A stretch of DNA of 64,000 bases from Mycobacterium sp. OAS707 (GTDB lineage Bacteria; Actinomycetota; Actinomycetes; Mycobacteriales; Mycobacteriaceae): positions 372,001 to 436,000 of the forward strand of contig NZ_JADBDS010000003.1 in assembly GCF_014873705.1 (NCBI RefSeq), given 5' to 3'. Below, piece by piece: positions 1 through 8,394 of the stretch (positions are counted from its first letter, which is position 1; every line of letters begins with the position of its first letter). The notes below the pieces were generated by a model. The model searched no databases and had not been told where the DNA came from. It worked only from the letters and a program-made list of their open reading frames with translations. A program made the position numbers and the translations under genes.

Positions 1-125
1 TCGATCAGCCCGGCCGCCCGCGCGGCGTCGGACACCGGGGGCACCGGTGGCGCGGCAAATGCGCTGACAGAAGTGCTGCCGGCGATACACAAAGTTGCCA
101 GCACAACGACCACACGTACTCGCAT
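1..125 (-). CDS. Secreted protein, N-terminal fragment (cut by window edge)
   Basis: An ATG at 125 reading leftward gives a basic N-terminus, a hydrophobic stretch (about residues 4-16) and an Ala-rich cleavage-like site (SVSAFAAPP) near residue 24, which is a typical Sec signal peptide. A strong ribosome binding site (GGGAGG) lies about 7 bases upstream of the ATG. The frame stays open for 41 codons to the edge, so the mature protein is unknown. It is divergent from the P450 gene. Other frames over the same bases lack a signal peptide and a ribosome binding site. Confidence 0.6.
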   Translation of the reverse strand, partial: MRVRVVVVLATLCIAGSTSVSAFAAPPVPPVSDAARAAGLI

Positions 126-150
126 GCAAACACCTCCCAAAAGCAGGTAT

Positions 151-180
151 CCGCATACGCTATCGGCCCCCTGTATGCGG
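151..180. promoter_or_regulatory. Inverted repeat in divergent promoter region
   Basis: CCGCATAC (151-158) is repeated as GTATGCGG (173-180), an 8-base dyad with a 14-base spacer. It lies between the secreted-protein gene and the P450 gene. It could be an operator for either promoter; there is no T-run that would make it a terminator. The regulator is unknown. Confidence 0.35.
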
Positions 181-217
181 TCAGACCATGTAGGCGTCCC
201 GAAAAGAGGAGGCCAGC

Positions 218-1447
218 ATGACTGCTGCGACCGTCAAGTGCCCGACCGTCTTCGAGGCCGACCTGCCAATCGTCTCCTACCAAGATGCGCCAAGCCCGCA
301 GGCGGCGCACGAAAACCTCAAGCGAGCGCGGGAACAATCCGCGATCGGCATGGGGGCGCAGGGGCCCGAGATCCTGCGATACGAACTCGCCCACATCGCG
401 CTGCGTGATCCGCGGATGTGCCCGCCGCCGGGGATGGGCCTGGAGACGCAGGGCATCACGTCTGGCGAGCTGTGGGATCGGGTCAGCTCGTCGCTACTGT
501 GCATCAACGGTGAGGACCACGCTCGGCTACGCCGACTGGTGTCCAAGGCCTTCACCCCGCGCTCGGTCGCGAGACTGGACAAGACGATCACCGCCATCAT
601 CAACGAGTTGACCGACCCGCTGATGGAGCTCGGCCGCTCGGAGATCGTCGCGGACATCGCGCGCCCCTATCCGGTTCCGGTGATCTGCGAGTTGCTCGGG
701 GCGCCACGCCAGGATTGGCAGCTGTTCTCCGCGTGGGCCGACGACTTCTTCAAGACCTTCACCTGGAGGGCGGCCGAGTACGAGGCCGAGATCCTCAAGG
801 CGTGGCGGGAACTCGACGACTACGTCGACGACATGGTGGCCGAGCGACGCACTTCGCCGACCGACGACCTGATCACGGGGCTGGTTCGGGCCGAGCACGA
901 GGGCGACCACCTGACCATGGCCGAACTTCGCATGCTTGCCGGCGGCATTCTCATGGCAGGCACCGATACCACCCGCAACCAGGTGGCCGCTGCCATCGAT
1001 GCGCTCTGCGATCATCCCGAGCAATGGGAGCTGCTCGCCGAGCATCCCGAATTGGCGATGAAGGCGGTCGAAGAGCTGATGCGCTTCTATCCCGTGACCT
1101 TCGGCGTGATGCGGATGACGACCGAAGACGTCGAGTACGAGGGTGTCGTGATCCCGGCAGACACATTCGTCTGGGTCAACACGGCCGCTGCCAACCGGGA
1201 TCCATCGGTCTACGAGGATCCCGACCGTCTCGACATCACGCGCGAAGGGGCGCCGCCGATGCAGTCGTTCGGCGCTGGCGCACATTACTGCCTGGGCGCG
1301 AACCTGGCCCGGCGCGAGATGGCCGAAGCGTTGACCGTGATGGCCCGCCGCATGCGCAACCTGCGTCGCGCAGGTCCTGCGCCGTGGAAGCCGCTGGTCG
1401 GCATCAGCGGGCCCGACATGCTGCCGGTGGAATTCGACGCGGCCTGA
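218..1447 (+). CDS. Cytochrome P450
   Basis: This 409-residue protein is a class I bacterial cytochrome P450 that would hydroxylate an unknown substrate with electrons from a ferredoxin. The oxygen-binding I-helix motif AGTDTTR and the K-helix EELMR (ExxR) are present. The heme loop is FGAGAHYCLG (residues 351-360), with Cys358 as heme ligand. The length is normal and the ATG follows an AGAGGAGG-like site. It is not close to Cyp125 or Cyp142 by eye, and no KstR box precedes it. It lies 56 bases upstream of the molybdenum hydroxylase cluster on the same strand, so a functional link is possible but unproven. No ferredoxin gene is adjacent. Confidence 0.93.
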   Translation: MTAATVKCPTVFEADLPIVSYQDAPSPQAAHENLKRAREQSAIGMGAQGPEILRYELAHIALRDPRMCPPPGMGLETQGITSGELWDRVSSSLLCINGEDHARLRRLVSKAFTPRSVARLDKTITAIINELTDPLMELGRSEIVADIARPYPVPVICELLGAPRQDWQLFSAWADDFFKTFTWRAAEYEAEILKAWRELDDYVDDMVAERRTSPTDDLITGLVRAEHEGDHLTMAELRMLAGGILMAGTDTTRNQVAAAIDALCDHPEQWELLAEHPELAMKAVEELMRFYPVTFGVMRMTTEDVEYEGVVIPADTFVWVNTAAANRDPSVYEDPDRLDITREGAPPMQSFGAGAHYCLGANLARREMAEALTVMARRMRNLRRAGPAPWKPLVGISGPDMLPVEFDAA

Positions 1448-1503
1448 CGTCGCGCTGAGCACTCGCACAGAGCGGCCGGGTCACCGGCATAGACTTAGCG
1501 ACC

Positions 1504-2622
1504 GTGCGAGACGTGCTCGACGAACTGCTGGCGGTGTGGCATGCCGGCGGGACGGCGGGCGTCGCCACCGTCGTCCGCACCATCAAGTCCGCGCCGCGCC
1601 CGCCTGGCGCCACCATGGTGGTCTCCCCCGACGGCACCGTCGCCGGTTCGGTGTCAGGGGGTTGCGTCGAGGCCTCGGTGTACGAACTCGCCAACGAGGT
1701 CGTCGAAACCGGACGACCCGAACTGCACCGCTACGGGATATCCGACGACGACGCTTTCGCCGTTGGTCTCACGTGTGGCGGGATCATCGATATCTTCGCA
1801 GAGCCGGTGTCGCGCAACACTTTTCCGCAGTTGCAGACGATCGCTGACGATATTGCGGGCCAACGCCCGACTGCTGTTGCCACGGTGATCGCACACCCCG
1901 ACCCCGCATGGCTCGGGCGCAGGTTGGTCGTCGGGCCCCAAGCGGTCACGGGATCGCTGGGGTCTGCGCGCGCCGACGACGCCGTCGCCGACGACGCCAA
2001 AGGATTGCTTGCCGCGGGCCGAACCGCGGTGCTGTCGTATGGCCCCGACGGGCAGCGCCAGGAAGCGGGCATGGAGGTGTTCGTCGCCAGCCATGCCCCG
2101 CGGCCGCGGATGCTGATCTTCGGCGCCATCGACTTCGCGGCGGCGCTGGCCCGCCAGGGCGCGTTCCTCGGATATCGGGTCACGGTGTGCGACGCGAGGC
2201 CCGTGTTCGCGACGCAGGCCCGCTTTCCCGACGCCGATGAGGTCATCGTTGACTGGCCCGACCGCTATCTGCGCGCGCAGGCCGAGCAGGGGGCCATCGA
2301 CGGCAGGACGGCGATCTGCGTGCTGACCCACGACCCGAAGTTCGACGTGCCCGTGTTGCAGGTGGCGGTGCGGCTGCCCGAGGTCGACTACATCGGCGTG
2401 ATGGGGTCACGGCGCACCCACGAAGACCGGATGAACCGGTTGCGCGAGGTCGGCCTGACCGACGCCGACCTGGACAGACTGGCCAGCCCCATCGGCCTCG
2501 ACCTGGGCGCCCGCACCCCAGAAGAGACAGCCGTTTCGATCGCCGCGGAGATCATCGCGCGCCGATGGGGCGGCGGCGGACGGCCGTTGACCGAGGTCAA
2601 TGGCCGAATCCACCACGATTAA
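1504..2622 (+). CDS. XdhC/CoxI-family molybdenum hydroxylase maturation factor
   Basis: The 372-residue protein has the two-part layout of XdhC/CoxI proteins. The N-terminal domain contains the conserved GGCVEASVYE and the Cys-bearing CGGIIDI segments. The C-terminal half is a Rossmann-like fold starting at PRMLIFGAIDFAAALA with a later GVMGSRRTHEDR. In this family the protein binds the molybdenum cofactor and helps insert it, after sulfuration, into xanthine- or CO-dehydrogenase-type enzymes. It starts with GTG and is followed by the large, FAD and iron-sulfur subunits, which fits a dedicated maturation role. Confidence 0.85.
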   Translation: MRDVLDELLAVWHAGGTAGVATVVRTIKSAPRPPGATMVVSPDGTVAGSVSGGCVEASVYELANEVVETGRPELHRYGISDDDAFAVGLTCGGIIDIFAEPVSRNTFPQLQTIADDIAGQRPTAVATVIAHPDPAWLGRRLVVGPQAVTGSLGSARADDAVADDAKGLLAAGRTAVLSYGPDGQRQEAGMEVFVASHAPRPRMLIFGAIDFAAALARQGAFLGYRVTVCDARPVFATQARFPDADEVIVDWPDRYLRAQAEQGAIDGRTAICVLTHDPKFDVPVLQVAVRLPEVDYIGVMGSRRTHEDRMNRLREVGLTDADLDRLASPIGLDLGARTPEETAVSIAAEIIARRWGGGGRPLTEVNGRIHHD

Positions 2623-2677
2623 TTAGATGAGACAATCAGGGTGGAAATGTCGCTCTCAAATACGATAACGTGATTCC

Positions 2678-4993
2678 GTGACGGAGACCGTAGCTACTCG
2701 TTACGCAGGCACCCGCGTTCCTCGCGTCGAGGACAACCGGCTTCTCACCGGTCGTGGCACGTTCGTCGACGACGTCACCAGGCCGGGCATGCTGCACGCC
2801 TGCTTCGTGCGCAGCCCATTCGCCCACGCGAAACTCGGCGCCATCGACACGACCGCGGCGCTCGCACTGCCGGGGGTCCGCGCGGTGTTGACGGCCGCTG
2901 ATATCAATCCGGAGGTCAAGGAGGCGTGGCACGCGGTCGCCGGTAAGGACATCCCGGACACGCCGCGCCCGCCGCTGGCCGAGGCCGAAGTCAAGTTCGT
3001 CGGCGACCCGGTCGCGTTGGTCATCGCTGAGAGCCGCTACCTCGCCGAAGATGCGGTCGAATTGGTCGAGGTGGACTACGAGCCGCTGCCTGCGATCGCC
3101 GACTTCACGCGCGCCATCGGCGCCGACGTCATCGTCCACGAGGCGTATCCCGACAACGTTGCGGGCGGTATGGGCGGCGCACCGCCGGACGAAGAGACCT
3201 TCTCGTCGGCGCCACACGTCGCGGAAGCGAGTGTCTACCAACAGATTTACGCGCCGGTGCCGATGGAGACCCGCGGCATGGTCGTGGAGTGGGATGCCCC
3301 TTCGGCGGAGCTGACGGTGTGGGCGTCCACCCAAACCCCCCACGAACTGCGGGCATTCGCCGCGCGACTGCTCGGCATTCCGGCGCAAGGCGTGCGAGTC
3401 ATCATGCGCGACACCGGCGGTGGCTTCGGCCAAAAGGTCGTCCCGATGCGCGAGGACATGTGCATTCTGCTGGCCGCACGCAAGGTCCCTGTCGCGCTGA
3501 AGTGGGTAGAGGACCGCCGCGAGAACCTGATGTCGGCCGGCCAGGCGCGCCACGTCGACGGCAAGGCCAGGATGGCATTCGACGCCGAGGGCAACATCCT
3601 CGCCGCCGACATCGACTTCCTTCAGGACGTCGGGGCGTATCCGACGCCCTACCCCGTGCTGACCACCGCTGCGATCGGGATGTTCTTCCCTGGGCCGTAC
3701 CGCATACCGAAGGCGAGCTTCAACTACAAGACGGTGTTCTCGAACACCGCGGGGCTGGCGGCCTACCGCGGGCCGTGGCAGTACGAAACGCTGGCCCGCG
3801 AAGTTCTTCTCGACATCGCCGCGCGCAAGATGAACATGGATCCCGTCGAGCTACGGCGGCGCAACATCCTGCGCGGCGACGAGATGCCGTACTTCAACCC
3901 CAACGGCATGCCCTACGACCACGTCGCGCCCGCCGACACGTTCGAGCAGGCCGTGAAAATACTTGACCACGAAGGGTTTCGCCGCGAACAGCGCGAAGCC
4001 CTGGACCAGGGCCGCTATATCGGGCTCGGCTTCTCGGCCTACATCGAGCCGACGGGCGCGGCCACGGGGCACCTCGCCACCGAAGGTGCGACCATCCGGA
4101 TGGAGCCGACAGGCAAGATCAACGTCTACGTGAACGGCGGGTCGACCGGCAACAGCATCGAGACGACGGTCGTGCAGCTGACGGCAGACGCGCTGGGCGC
4201 CAACATCGAAGACGTCTCCACCATCCAGGGCGACACCGCTGTGACACCGTACGGTGCGGGCACGCAGGGCAGCCGATCCGGTCCGATGACGGCGGGCGCA
4301 GTTCACGAGGCGGGCAGCATGCTGCGCAAGCAGATCGTGGCGATGGCCGCGCATCGGCTGGGTGCCGAGGAGGCCGACATCGAGCTGAGCGAATCGAAAG
4401 CCGTTGTCCGCGACGACCCGTCGAAGAGCGTCACTTTCGCCGATATCGCCTACCGGTCGTATTACGAGCCACAGCAACTCCCGCCGGGGATGGCTGCGAC
4501 ACTGGAGGCGACGGCGCGCTTCACGTCGCAGACCATGATCCACTGGGCGAACGCCACCCACGCATGCACGTGCGAGGTCGACGTCGAGACCGGCCACGTC
4601 ACGCTGACGCGCTACATCGTCAGCGAGGACGTCGGCGCGATGATCAACCCCAATGTGGTCGAGGGGCAGATCGCGGGCGGCACGGCGCAGGGCATCGGCG
4701 GCGCGCTCCTGGAGAACATGGCCTACGACGACGACGGAAACCCGCTGTCCTCAACGTTTGTCGACTACCTGCTGCCGACCGCCACCGAGGTGCCCCCGAT
4801 CGAGTACGGCCACGTCGAGATCCCCGGCCCTGGCATCGGCGGCTACAAGGGTGTCGGCGAGGGCGGGGCCATCGGGTCCACTCCCGCGGTGATCAACGCG
4901 ATCAACGACGCGCTGGCACCACTGGGCGTCACACTCACCCGTCTACCGGCCAGCCCAGCCGCGATCGTCGCACTGATCGAGGAGTCCCAATAA
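2678..4993 (+). CDS. Molybdenum hydroxylase large subunit (CoxL-like, not canonical CO dehydrogenase)
   Basis: The 771-residue protein is the molybdopterin-binding catalytic subunit of the xanthine oxidase/CO dehydrogenase family. It shows the N-terminal RVEDNRLLTGRGTFVDD segment, the GGGFGQK cofactor loop and the C-terminal GVGEGGAIGS loop with the family's catalytic glutamate at residue 728. The active-site loop reads AYRGPW (residues 362-367). True (form I) CO dehydrogenases carry AYRCSFR there, with the cysteine that holds copper; form II proteins carry AYRGAGR. The substrate is therefore probably not CO but an unidentified aldehyde, purine or heteroaromatic compound. It starts with GTG and its stop overlaps the next start by one base. 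Confidence 0.9.
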   Translation: MTETVATRYAGTRVPRVEDNRLLTGRGTFVDDVTRPGMLHACFVRSPFAHAKLGAIDTTAALALPGVRAVLTAADINPEVKEAWHAVAGKDIPDTPRPPLAEAEVKFVGDPVALVIAESRYLAEDAVELVEVDYEPLPAIADFTRAIGADVIVHEAYPDNVAGGMGGAPPDEETFSSAPHVAEASVYQQIYAPVPMETRGMVVEWDAPSAELTVWASTQTPHELRAFAARLLGIPAQGVRVIMRDTGGGFGQKVVPMREDMCILLAARKVPVALKWVEDRRENLMSAGQARHVDGKARMAFDAEGNILAADIDFLQDVGAYPTPYPVLTTAAIGMFFPGPYRIPKASFNYKTVFSNTAGLAAYRGPWQYETLAREVLLDIAARKMNMDPVELRRRNILRGDEMPYFNPNGMPYDHVAPADTFEQAVKILDHEGFRREQREALDQGRYIGLGFSAYIEPTGAATGHLATEGATIRMEPTGKINVYVNGGSTGNSIETTVVQLTADALGANIEDVSTIQGDTAVTPYGAGTQGSRSGPMTAGAVHEAGSMLRKQIVAMAAHRLGAEEADIELSESKAVVRDDPSKSVTFADIAYRSYYEPQQLPPGMAATLEATARFTSQTMIHWANATHACTCEVDVETGHVTLTRYIVSEDVGAMINPNVVEGQIAGGTAQGIGGALLENMAYDDDGNPLSSTFVDYLLPTATEVPPIEYGHVEIPGPGIGGYKGVGEGGAIGSTPAVINAINDALAPLGVTLTRLPASPAAIVALIEESQ

Positions 4994-5685
4994 TGGAACT
5001 GAACAACGAATTTCGGGTCGCGGTGCCTGCGGCGAAGACGTGGGAGGTGCTCACCGACGTCCAACGCGTCGCGCCCTGCCTTCCCGGCGCCACGCTGCTG
5101 ACCGTCGACGGCGACGAGTTCACCGGCGCGGTGAAGGTCAAGGTCGGCCCGATCACCGTGTCCTACAAGGGAAATGCCGCGTTCCTGGAGAAGGATCCAA
5201 CAGCGCATCGGGTGGTGCTGAAGGCGAACGGCAAGGAGACGAGGGGCAACGGCAACGCGGCCGCCGTCGTCACGGCGCAACTCAAGGACGAAGGCGACGC
5301 CACCACCGTGGTGATCAAGACGGACCTGACCATCTCGGGCAAGGCCGCCCAGTTCGGTCGCGGCGTGCTCGGCGATGTCGCGGGCAATCTGATCGCACAA
5401 TTCGCCAAGGCGCTCGAGGCCGACATCATCGGTGGGACACCGAACACCACAGCCGCGCCGAGCGTCACAGCCGCGCCCACGGCCGAAACCCTCACGGCGG
5501 CAAGCCAACCCGCCGCCGCGGATTCCGTGGACCTGCTCAAGGTCGTCGCGGTGCCGATGGCCAAGCGGTTCGCGCCCGCATTGGTCGCGCTGGCGGCGGG
5601 CGGGGTGATCGGTTTCCTTCTGGGTCGCCGACGTAACCGCCGCTCCGATGATCTGCTGGATGCGCTGGCACGGTTGGTGTCATGA
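4993..5685 (+). CDS. CoxG-like SRPBCC-domain membrane-anchored protein
   Basis: The 230-residue protein begins at the ATG overlapping the large-subunit stop. Residues 1-150 form an SRPBCC/CoxG domain (MELNNEFRVAVPA, then CLPGATL and AVKVKVGPITVSYKG). A Thr/Ala-rich linker follows. A C-terminal transmembrane stretch (ALVALAAGGVIGFLLG) ends in an Arg-rich tail. CoxG-type proteins are thought to recruit the hydroxylase to the membrane, where electrons can pass to quinones. Its place inside the L-G-M-S operon supports that role here. Confidence 0.88.
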   Translation: MELNNEFRVAVPAAKTWEVLTDVQRVAPCLPGATLLTVDGDEFTGAVKVKVGPITVSYKGNAAFLEKDPTAHRVVLKANGKETRGNGNAAAVVTAQLKDEGDATTVVIKTDLTISGKAAQFGRGVLGDVAGNLIAQFAKALEADIIGGTPNTTAAPSVTAAPTAETLTAASQPAAADSVDLLKVVAVPMAKRFAPALVALAAGGVIGFLLGRRRNRRSDDLLDALARLVS

Positions 5686-6557
5686 AGGCAGCCCCATTCG
5701 CGTATCACCGGCCCGAGGGCGTCGACGAAGCCGTCGGGCTGCTAGCCGAGTACGGCGACGATGCGAAGATACTGGCGGGTGGACAGAGCCTGGTACCGAT
5801 GCTCGCGATGCGCCTTACGCATTTCGACAACCTCATCGACATCTCACGCATCAGTGAGTTGGTCGGTATCGACGTGCGCGACAACGAGATTCGGATTGGC
5901 GCCGCGACGCCGCATGTATTCGTCGGGATGGACGACGAGGTCGCAGAGTCGGTGCCGCTGCTGACGTTGGCGACGCCGTACATCGGCCATTTCCAGATCC
6001 GCACCCGCGGCACGCTCGGGGGCGCGATCGCGCACGCCGATCCCGCGGCGGAGTACGCAGCGGTCGCGCTGGCGCTCGATGCGCGGATGGAAACAGTCTC
6101 GCCGCGCGGCGCACGAGACATCCCGGCTGCCGAGTTCTTCAGCGGGCTGTGGGAGAACTCCATGGCCTCCGACGAAATCCTCACCGCGGTGCGATTTCCC
6201 GTGTGGGGGTCGCGGTCGGGCTTCGCGGTTGAGGAGTTCGCGCGCAGGCACGGCGACTTCGCCATCGCCGGTGCAGCCGTCGCGGTACAGCTCGATGCGG
6301 ATAATCGGGTGAGCCGCTGCGGGATAGGGCTGCTGGGTCTCGGATCGACGCCGTTGCGGGGTTCGCCTGCCGAGCAGGCCGTCGTCGGGCGCCCCGTCGA
6401 CGACATCACACCCGATGACGTCGGCAGGCTGGCCGTCAGTGCGTTGACCGACATCCCTGCCGATCTGCAGGGGTCGGCCGCTTATCGAGCCAAGGTCGGG
6501 GCCACCATGGTGGCGCGCGCCTGGAAGTCTGCGACAGCGGAGGCAAGCGATGCATGA
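5682..6557 (+). CDS. Molybdenum hydroxylase FAD-binding medium subunit (CoxM-like)
   Basis: The 291-residue protein carries the two FAD pyrophosphate-binding motifs of the family: AGGQSLVPMLAMRL near residue 32 and TLGGAIAHADPAAEY near residue 110. It carries electrons from the 2Fe-2S subunit to an external acceptor. The start overlaps the CoxG-like stop by four bases (ATGA), so translation is coupled. Confidence 0.92.
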   Translation: MKAAPFAYHRPEGVDEAVGLLAEYGDDAKILAGGQSLVPMLAMRLTHFDNLIDISRISELVGIDVRDNEIRIGAATPHVFVGMDDEVAESVPLLTLATPYIGHFQIRTRGTLGGAIAHADPAAEYAAVALALDARMETVSPRGARDIPAAEFFSGLWENSMASDEILTAVRFPVWGSRSGFAVEEFARRHGDFAIAGAAVAVQLDADNRVSRCGIGLLGLGSTPLRGSPAEQAVVGRPVDDITPDDVGRLAVSALTDIPADLQGSAAYRAKVGATMVARAWKSATAEASDA

Positions 6558-7023
6558 GTGGCCGGTGCAGGTGTCCGTCAACGGGCAGCCGACCGAGGCG
6601 ACGGTGGAACCGCGGCTGACGCTCGCTGACTACTTGCGCGAGCGGTGCGGCCTGACCGGGACGCACCTGGGGTGCGAGCACGGCGCCTGCGGGGCGTGCA
6701 CGGTGTTGGTCGACGGGCAGGCGATGCGCTCCTGCCTGATGTTCGCCGTGCAGGCGGACGGCTGCGAAGTGACGACGGTCGAGGGCGTGGCGTCCGCCGA
6801 CGGCGCACTGTCCCCGGTGCAGGAAGCGCTGCGGGAGTGCCACGGCCTGCAATGCGGGTTCTGTACCCCTGGGTTCGTCATGTCGATCACCGCGCTGCTG
6901 CGGGACAACCCGACACCCACTGACGAAGAAATCCGCGAAGGCCTGTCCGGGAACTTCTGCCGCTGCACGGGCTACCAGGGCATCATCAACGCAGTTCACC
7001 GCGCTGCAGAGAGTCAAGCCTGA
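6550..7023 (+). CDS. Molybdenum hydroxylase 2Fe-2S small subunit (CoxS-like)
   Basis: The 157-residue protein has both iron-sulfur motifs of the family: a plant-type ferredoxin site (CEHGACGACTVLVDG, about residues 42-56) and the helical site (CGFCTPG followed by CRCTGYQ). It completes the L-M-S catalytic trimer and is the last gene of the operon. It overlaps the FAD-subunit gene by 8 bases. Confidence 0.93.
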   Translation: MHEWPVQVSVNGQPTEATVEPRLTLADYLRERCGLTGTHLGCEHGACGACTVLVDGQAMRSCLMFAVQADGCEVTTVEGVASADGALSPVQEALRECHGLQCGFCTPGFVMSITALLRDNPTPTDEEIREGLSGNFCRCTGYQGIINAVHRAAESQA

Positions 7024-7096
7024 CTAACTGCCCCTGGCAGCGATACCTTTGCCGGCGTACTCTGCTGAAAGGCCGGGGACGTTACTGGGGAGACAG

Positions 7097-7423
7097 ATGA
7101 GAAAGAAGCATTTGTTGGCGGCGATCGCGGTTGCGGTCGGCACAGCCACGGCGCTGGCGGCGCCGGCCTCCGCCGATGATCAGTTGGACCAGGCATTCCT
7201 GAAGGGCCTTCAGCAGAAGGGCATCACCGTCAAGTCGGACCAGTACGCCCTCGACCTGGCCCACTCCACGTGCGACCTCCTCAATGGCGGTGGCTCTGTC
7301 AACGACGCGCTGAACATGATCGTGAAGAAGACCAAGTGGTCGACGCAGAAATCCGCTGACTTCGGCGGCATCGCCGTCTACGCCTACTGCAAGGACAAGA
7401 TTCCCGCCGGAACCGGCGGCTAG
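7097..7423 (+). CDS. DUF732-family secreted protein
   Basis: From the ATG at 7097 (preceded by CTGGGGAGAC) the product has 108 residues: a signal peptide (KKHLLAAIAVAVGTATALAAPASA) and a mature part of about 80 residues. The mature part has two cysteines (HSTC and AYC) that probably form a disulfide. The pattern matches DUF732, a family of small exported mycobacterial proteins of unknown function. A longer TTG-started reading adds 16 residues before the signal peptide and is unlikely. Confidence 0.85.
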   Translation: MRKKHLLAAIAVAVGTATALAAPASADDQLDQAFLKGLQQKGITVKSDQYALDLAHSTCDLLNGGGSVNDALNMIVKKTKWSTQKSADFGGIAVYAYCKDKIPAGTGG

Positions 7424-7467
7424 CTTCGACCAGTCACCCCGCCCGGCTTCCCACAGGAACACCCGGC

Positions 7468-8394
7468 ATGGTGGACACCATGAAGATTGGGTTCATCGGG
7501 TTGGGCAACATGGGCGCCGGCATGGCCGCGAACCTGCTGAAGGCCGGCCACGAGGTGACGGCGTACAACCGGTCGCAGGACAAGGTTGCGGCCCTTGCGG
7601 AGCAGGGCGCCAAGCCGGCGAAGTCGGTGGCGGAGACGTGCGACGGCGACATCGTGATCACGATGCTGGCCAACGACGACGCTGTGTCAGCTGTGACGTT
7701 CGGCGACGACGGCATCCTGGCCTCGCTGAGGCCCGGCGCGACGCATGTCTCGTCGAGCACGATCAGCGTCGCGCTGTCCGAGCGGTTGACAGCCGCGCAC
7801 ACCGAGGCGGGCCAGGGGTTCGTCGCGGCACCGGTCTTCGGCAGGCCGGAAGCAGCCGCGGCCGCAAAGCTTTTCGTGGTCGCGGCAGGAGACGGCGATG
7901 CAGTGCAATCGCTCTCACCTGTGTTCGACGCGATCGGCCAGCGAACGTTCGTGGTGTCAGACGAGCCGAAGGCAGCCAGCCTGGTGAAGTTGAGCGGCAA
8001 CTTCCTGATCGCCTCGGTGATCGAATCTCTCGGGGAAGCAATGGCTTTGGTGGCCAAAGCGGGTGTCGACAAGAACGACTATCTCGAGATCCTCACCTCG
8101 ACGCTGTTCGGCGCCCCGGTGTACAAGACATACGGCGGCCTGATCGCGCGCGACGAGTTCGAGCCAGCGGGATTCGCCGCAGAACTCGGCCAAAAGGACA
8201 TCCGACTGGTTCTCGCGGCGGCCGAGGAACTGCAGACTCCGCTGCCGATCGCCAGCCTGCTGCGGGATCGCTTCCTGACGCTGCTCGCCAATGGTGGCGC
8301 CCACCTGGACTGGTCGGCCGTCGGCGCGCTATCCGCCTGGGAGGCAGGCGGATCGAACCCAGCGGCACGCGACCAGGGCGTCGCCCGAAGCTAG
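7468..8394 (+). CDS. NAD(P)-dependent oxidoreductase, 3-hydroxyisobutyrate dehydrogenase family
   Basis: The 308-residue protein opens with the Rossmann motif GFIGLGNMGAGMA and the NRS after beta-2 that suggests NADP preference. It also has the family's KLSGNFLIAS segment with the catalytic lysine (near residue 177). The family oxidises beta-hydroxy acids or reduces small aldehydes. The exact substrate is unknown. An in-frame ATG at 7480 is an alternative start. The stop overlaps the convergent short-chain dehydrogenase gene by four bases. Confidence 0.85.
   Translation: MVDTMKIGFIGLGNMGAGMAANLLKAGHEVTAYNRSQDKVAALAEQGAKPAKSVAETCDGDIVITMLANDDAVSAVTFGDDGILASLRPGATHVSSSTISVALSERLTAAHTEAGQGFVAAPVFGRPEAAAAAKLFVVAAGDGDAVQSLSPVFDAIGQRTFVVSDEPKAASLVKLSGNFLIASVIESLGEAMALVAKAGVDKNDYLEILTSTLFGAPVYKTYGGLIARDEFEPAGFAAELGQKDIRLVLAAAEELQTPLPIASLLRDRFLTLLANGGAHLDWSAVGALSAWEAGGSNPAARDQGVARS

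Noticed and set aside
5..394. Open frame of 129 codons on the minus strand at the left edge
   Set aside because: It is antisense to the P450 start and out of frame with the signal-peptide reading from 125, which has the ribosome binding site.
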